Source: Oscillatoriaceae cyanobacterium Prado104
Lineage (GTDB): Bacteria; Cyanobacteriota; Cyanobacteriia; Cyanobacteriales; Microcoleaceae
NCBI GenBank assembly: GCA_025454405.1
Contig: JALOON010000046.1
Location: forward strand, 62,001-126,000
Direction: 5' to 3'
Length of the DNA stretch: 64,000 nucleotides
Shown here in pieces: positions 63,159-64,000 of this stretch. How positions within the stretch are numbered: the first letter of the stretch is position 1; the number at the start of each line of letters is the position of its first letter. The notes under the pieces are model-generated. The model saw only the letters and a list, made by a program, of their open reading frames with translations. It did not search any database and was not told the DNA's origin. The position numbers and the translations under genes are program-made.

Positions 63159-64000
63159 ATGAATGATGCACTAACTCACCTGTTTGTCCACTTAATTTCT
63201 AGCAGGATAGGTTTGCAAGTTCGTCCCCAAGATCGGACAGCTTTATCTCAAAAAATCTTGACAAGAATGAAAGCTATTAAGTTGGCTTTTCCTGAAAAAT
63301 ATTATCAACTGTTAGCAGCCCAAACTCTGGAAAGTCAAAACGAATGGCGGCAATTGGTACTACTTTTGACAACGAATGAAAGTTATTTCATGCGCGATAA
63401 AGGGCAGTTTTCTCTGTTAGAAAAAGTTATTTTACCTGAACTGATAGATCGGAAAATTAAGCTAAAAAAAACCTTGGGGATTCAACCAACACTGCGTATC
63501 TGGAGTGCGGGATGCTCGACTGGTGAAGAACCTTATTCTTTGGCGATTCTCTTAAAACAGTTAATTTCGGATTGGTCTGAATGGAAAATTTTAGTTTTAG
63601 GTAGCGATATTAACGAAGCAGCACTAGAAAAAGCCAAACGGGGTGTTTACAGCGATTGGTCGTTTCGTCTAGTCGAAGCGCAAGTGCAAAGTCGGTATTT
63701 TAAGCAGCAGAAAAATGAGTGGGAAATCGATATCAAATTGCGCAATTCTGTAGAGTTTAAGTCGGTGAATTTAGTAAGCGATAATTTTCCCAATATTTAT
63801 AACGATATTTATAACATGGATTTGATTGTCTGCCGAAATGTGTTTGTTTATTTTGAAGCTAAATATATTGCTCTCACCCTCAAAAAATTTGCGCAGACGC
63901 TGAAATCTGGAGGATATTTAATGACAGGTCATGCTGAACTTCACGGTCAAATTGCCAATGAATTTAAACCGAAGATTTTCCCGGAGTCGGTGATCTATCA
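63159..64000 (+). CDS. CheR-type protein-glutamate O-methyltransferase, partial at window end
   Basis: The frame opens at ATG 63159 and runs to the end of the window (280 codons, 3' incomplete). It has the N-terminal helical CheR domain, LLTTNESYFMRDKGQFSLLE (the T-N-E-S/T-x-F motif), the SAM-binding IWSAGCSTGEEPYSLAILL, VLGSDINEAALEKAKRGVYS and DLIVCRNVFVYFEAKYI. CheR methylates receptor glutamates in chemotaxis, and in filamentous cyanobacteria it often sits in Hmp/Pix/Pil-type motility operons. The ribosome-binding site is weak (TAGGAT). Confidence 0.92.
   Translation, partial: MNDALTHLFVHLISSRIGLQVRPQDRTALSQKILTRMKAIKLAFPEKYYQLLAAQTLESQNEWRQLVLLLTTNESYFMRDKGQFSLLEKVILPELIDRKIKLKKTLGIQPTLRIWSAGCSTGEEPYSLAILLKQLISDWSEWKILVLGSDINEAALEKAKRGVYSDWSFRLVEAQVQSRYFKQQKNEWEIDIKLRNSVEFKSVNLVSDNFPNIYNDIYNMDLIVCRNVFVYFEAKYIALTLKKFAQTLKSGGYLMTGHAELHGQIANEFKPKIFPESVIY

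Noticed and set aside
1-64000. tRNA and rRNA genes
   Set aside because: None was found by eye; no convincing TPsiC-arm plus acceptor pairing or rRNA signature was seen. A tRNAscan-SE run would be decisive.

Overview
This window is chromosomal DNA of a cyanobacterium. It carries cytochrome b6f genes (petC-petA), psbQ, thf1/psb29, ndhS, a CpcT/CpeT-type bilin lyase, ldpA, hemF, a broken carboxysome shell gene (ccmK) and dnaA. Very frequent CGATCG/GCGATCGC (HIP1-like) words and many intergenic heptanucleotide repeats suggest a large filamentous genome of the Microcoleus/Oscillatoria kind. That genus-level guess is inference. || Layout. 0.5-5.4 kb: a family 2 glycosidase, a broken family 1 glycosidase and a DAO-type FAD oxidoreductase, separated by repeats. 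5.6-14.6 kb: Nudix hydrolase, M1 aminopeptidase with HEAT repeats, class I fructose-bisphosphate aldolase, an orphan cas6, an acetyltransferase and a CofE/F420-ligase-like protein. 14.6-19.3 kb: accessory stretch with two toxin-antitoxin-like pairs, one inside a pair of 129-bp direct repeats, plus a PstS-like protein and small hypotheticals. 19.5-26.4 kb: class III nucleotide cyclase, dnaA with a nearby cluster of DnaA-box-like words, an IMS-domain protein and an ABC ATPase. 26.6-27.0 kb: a six-repeat CRISPR array with no adjacent cas genes. 27.1-39.0 kb: mostly housekeeping and photosynthesis genes (Rieske ferredoxin, NdhS, Mrp, HemF, STAS, CpcT, Thf1, ComFB, M23 peptidase) mixed with gene fragments. 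39.4-49.8 kb: a block of eight lipid/natural-product-type enzymes, four on each strand and convergent. 50.5-64.0 kb: a NucS-like nuclease, psbQ, petA/petC, ccmK and RTX pseudogenes, ldpA, an R3H/AAA protein, TnpB and Rpn remnants and the start of a CheR methyltransferase. || Main discovery candidate: the 39.4-49.8 kb block. It encodes a membrane-anchored PhyH-superfamily protein whose iron-binding facial triad reads H-Q-A instead of H-x-D/E, the hallmark of Fe(II)/2-oxoglutarate halogenases of the SyrB2 type. With it are a flavin-dependent-halogenase-like protein (WxWxIP motif and candidate active-site Lys kept), an Asp-nucleophile alpha/beta hydrolase, a three-histidine-box desaturase, an AlkB-type hydroxylase, a KASIII-type ketosynthase with intact Cys-His-Asn triad, an SDR and a sulfotransferase. 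Together these look able to build a halogenated, oxidised and possibly sulfated acyl lipid, by analogy with the chlorosulfolipids known from chrysophyte algae. The product is inference; the motifs are read directly from the sequence. || Second theme: gene decay and repeat-driven rearrangement. At least seven genes are broken, and one small inverted-repeat element near 51.7 kb carries a copy of the tail of the glycosidase gene that sits near 3.8 kb.
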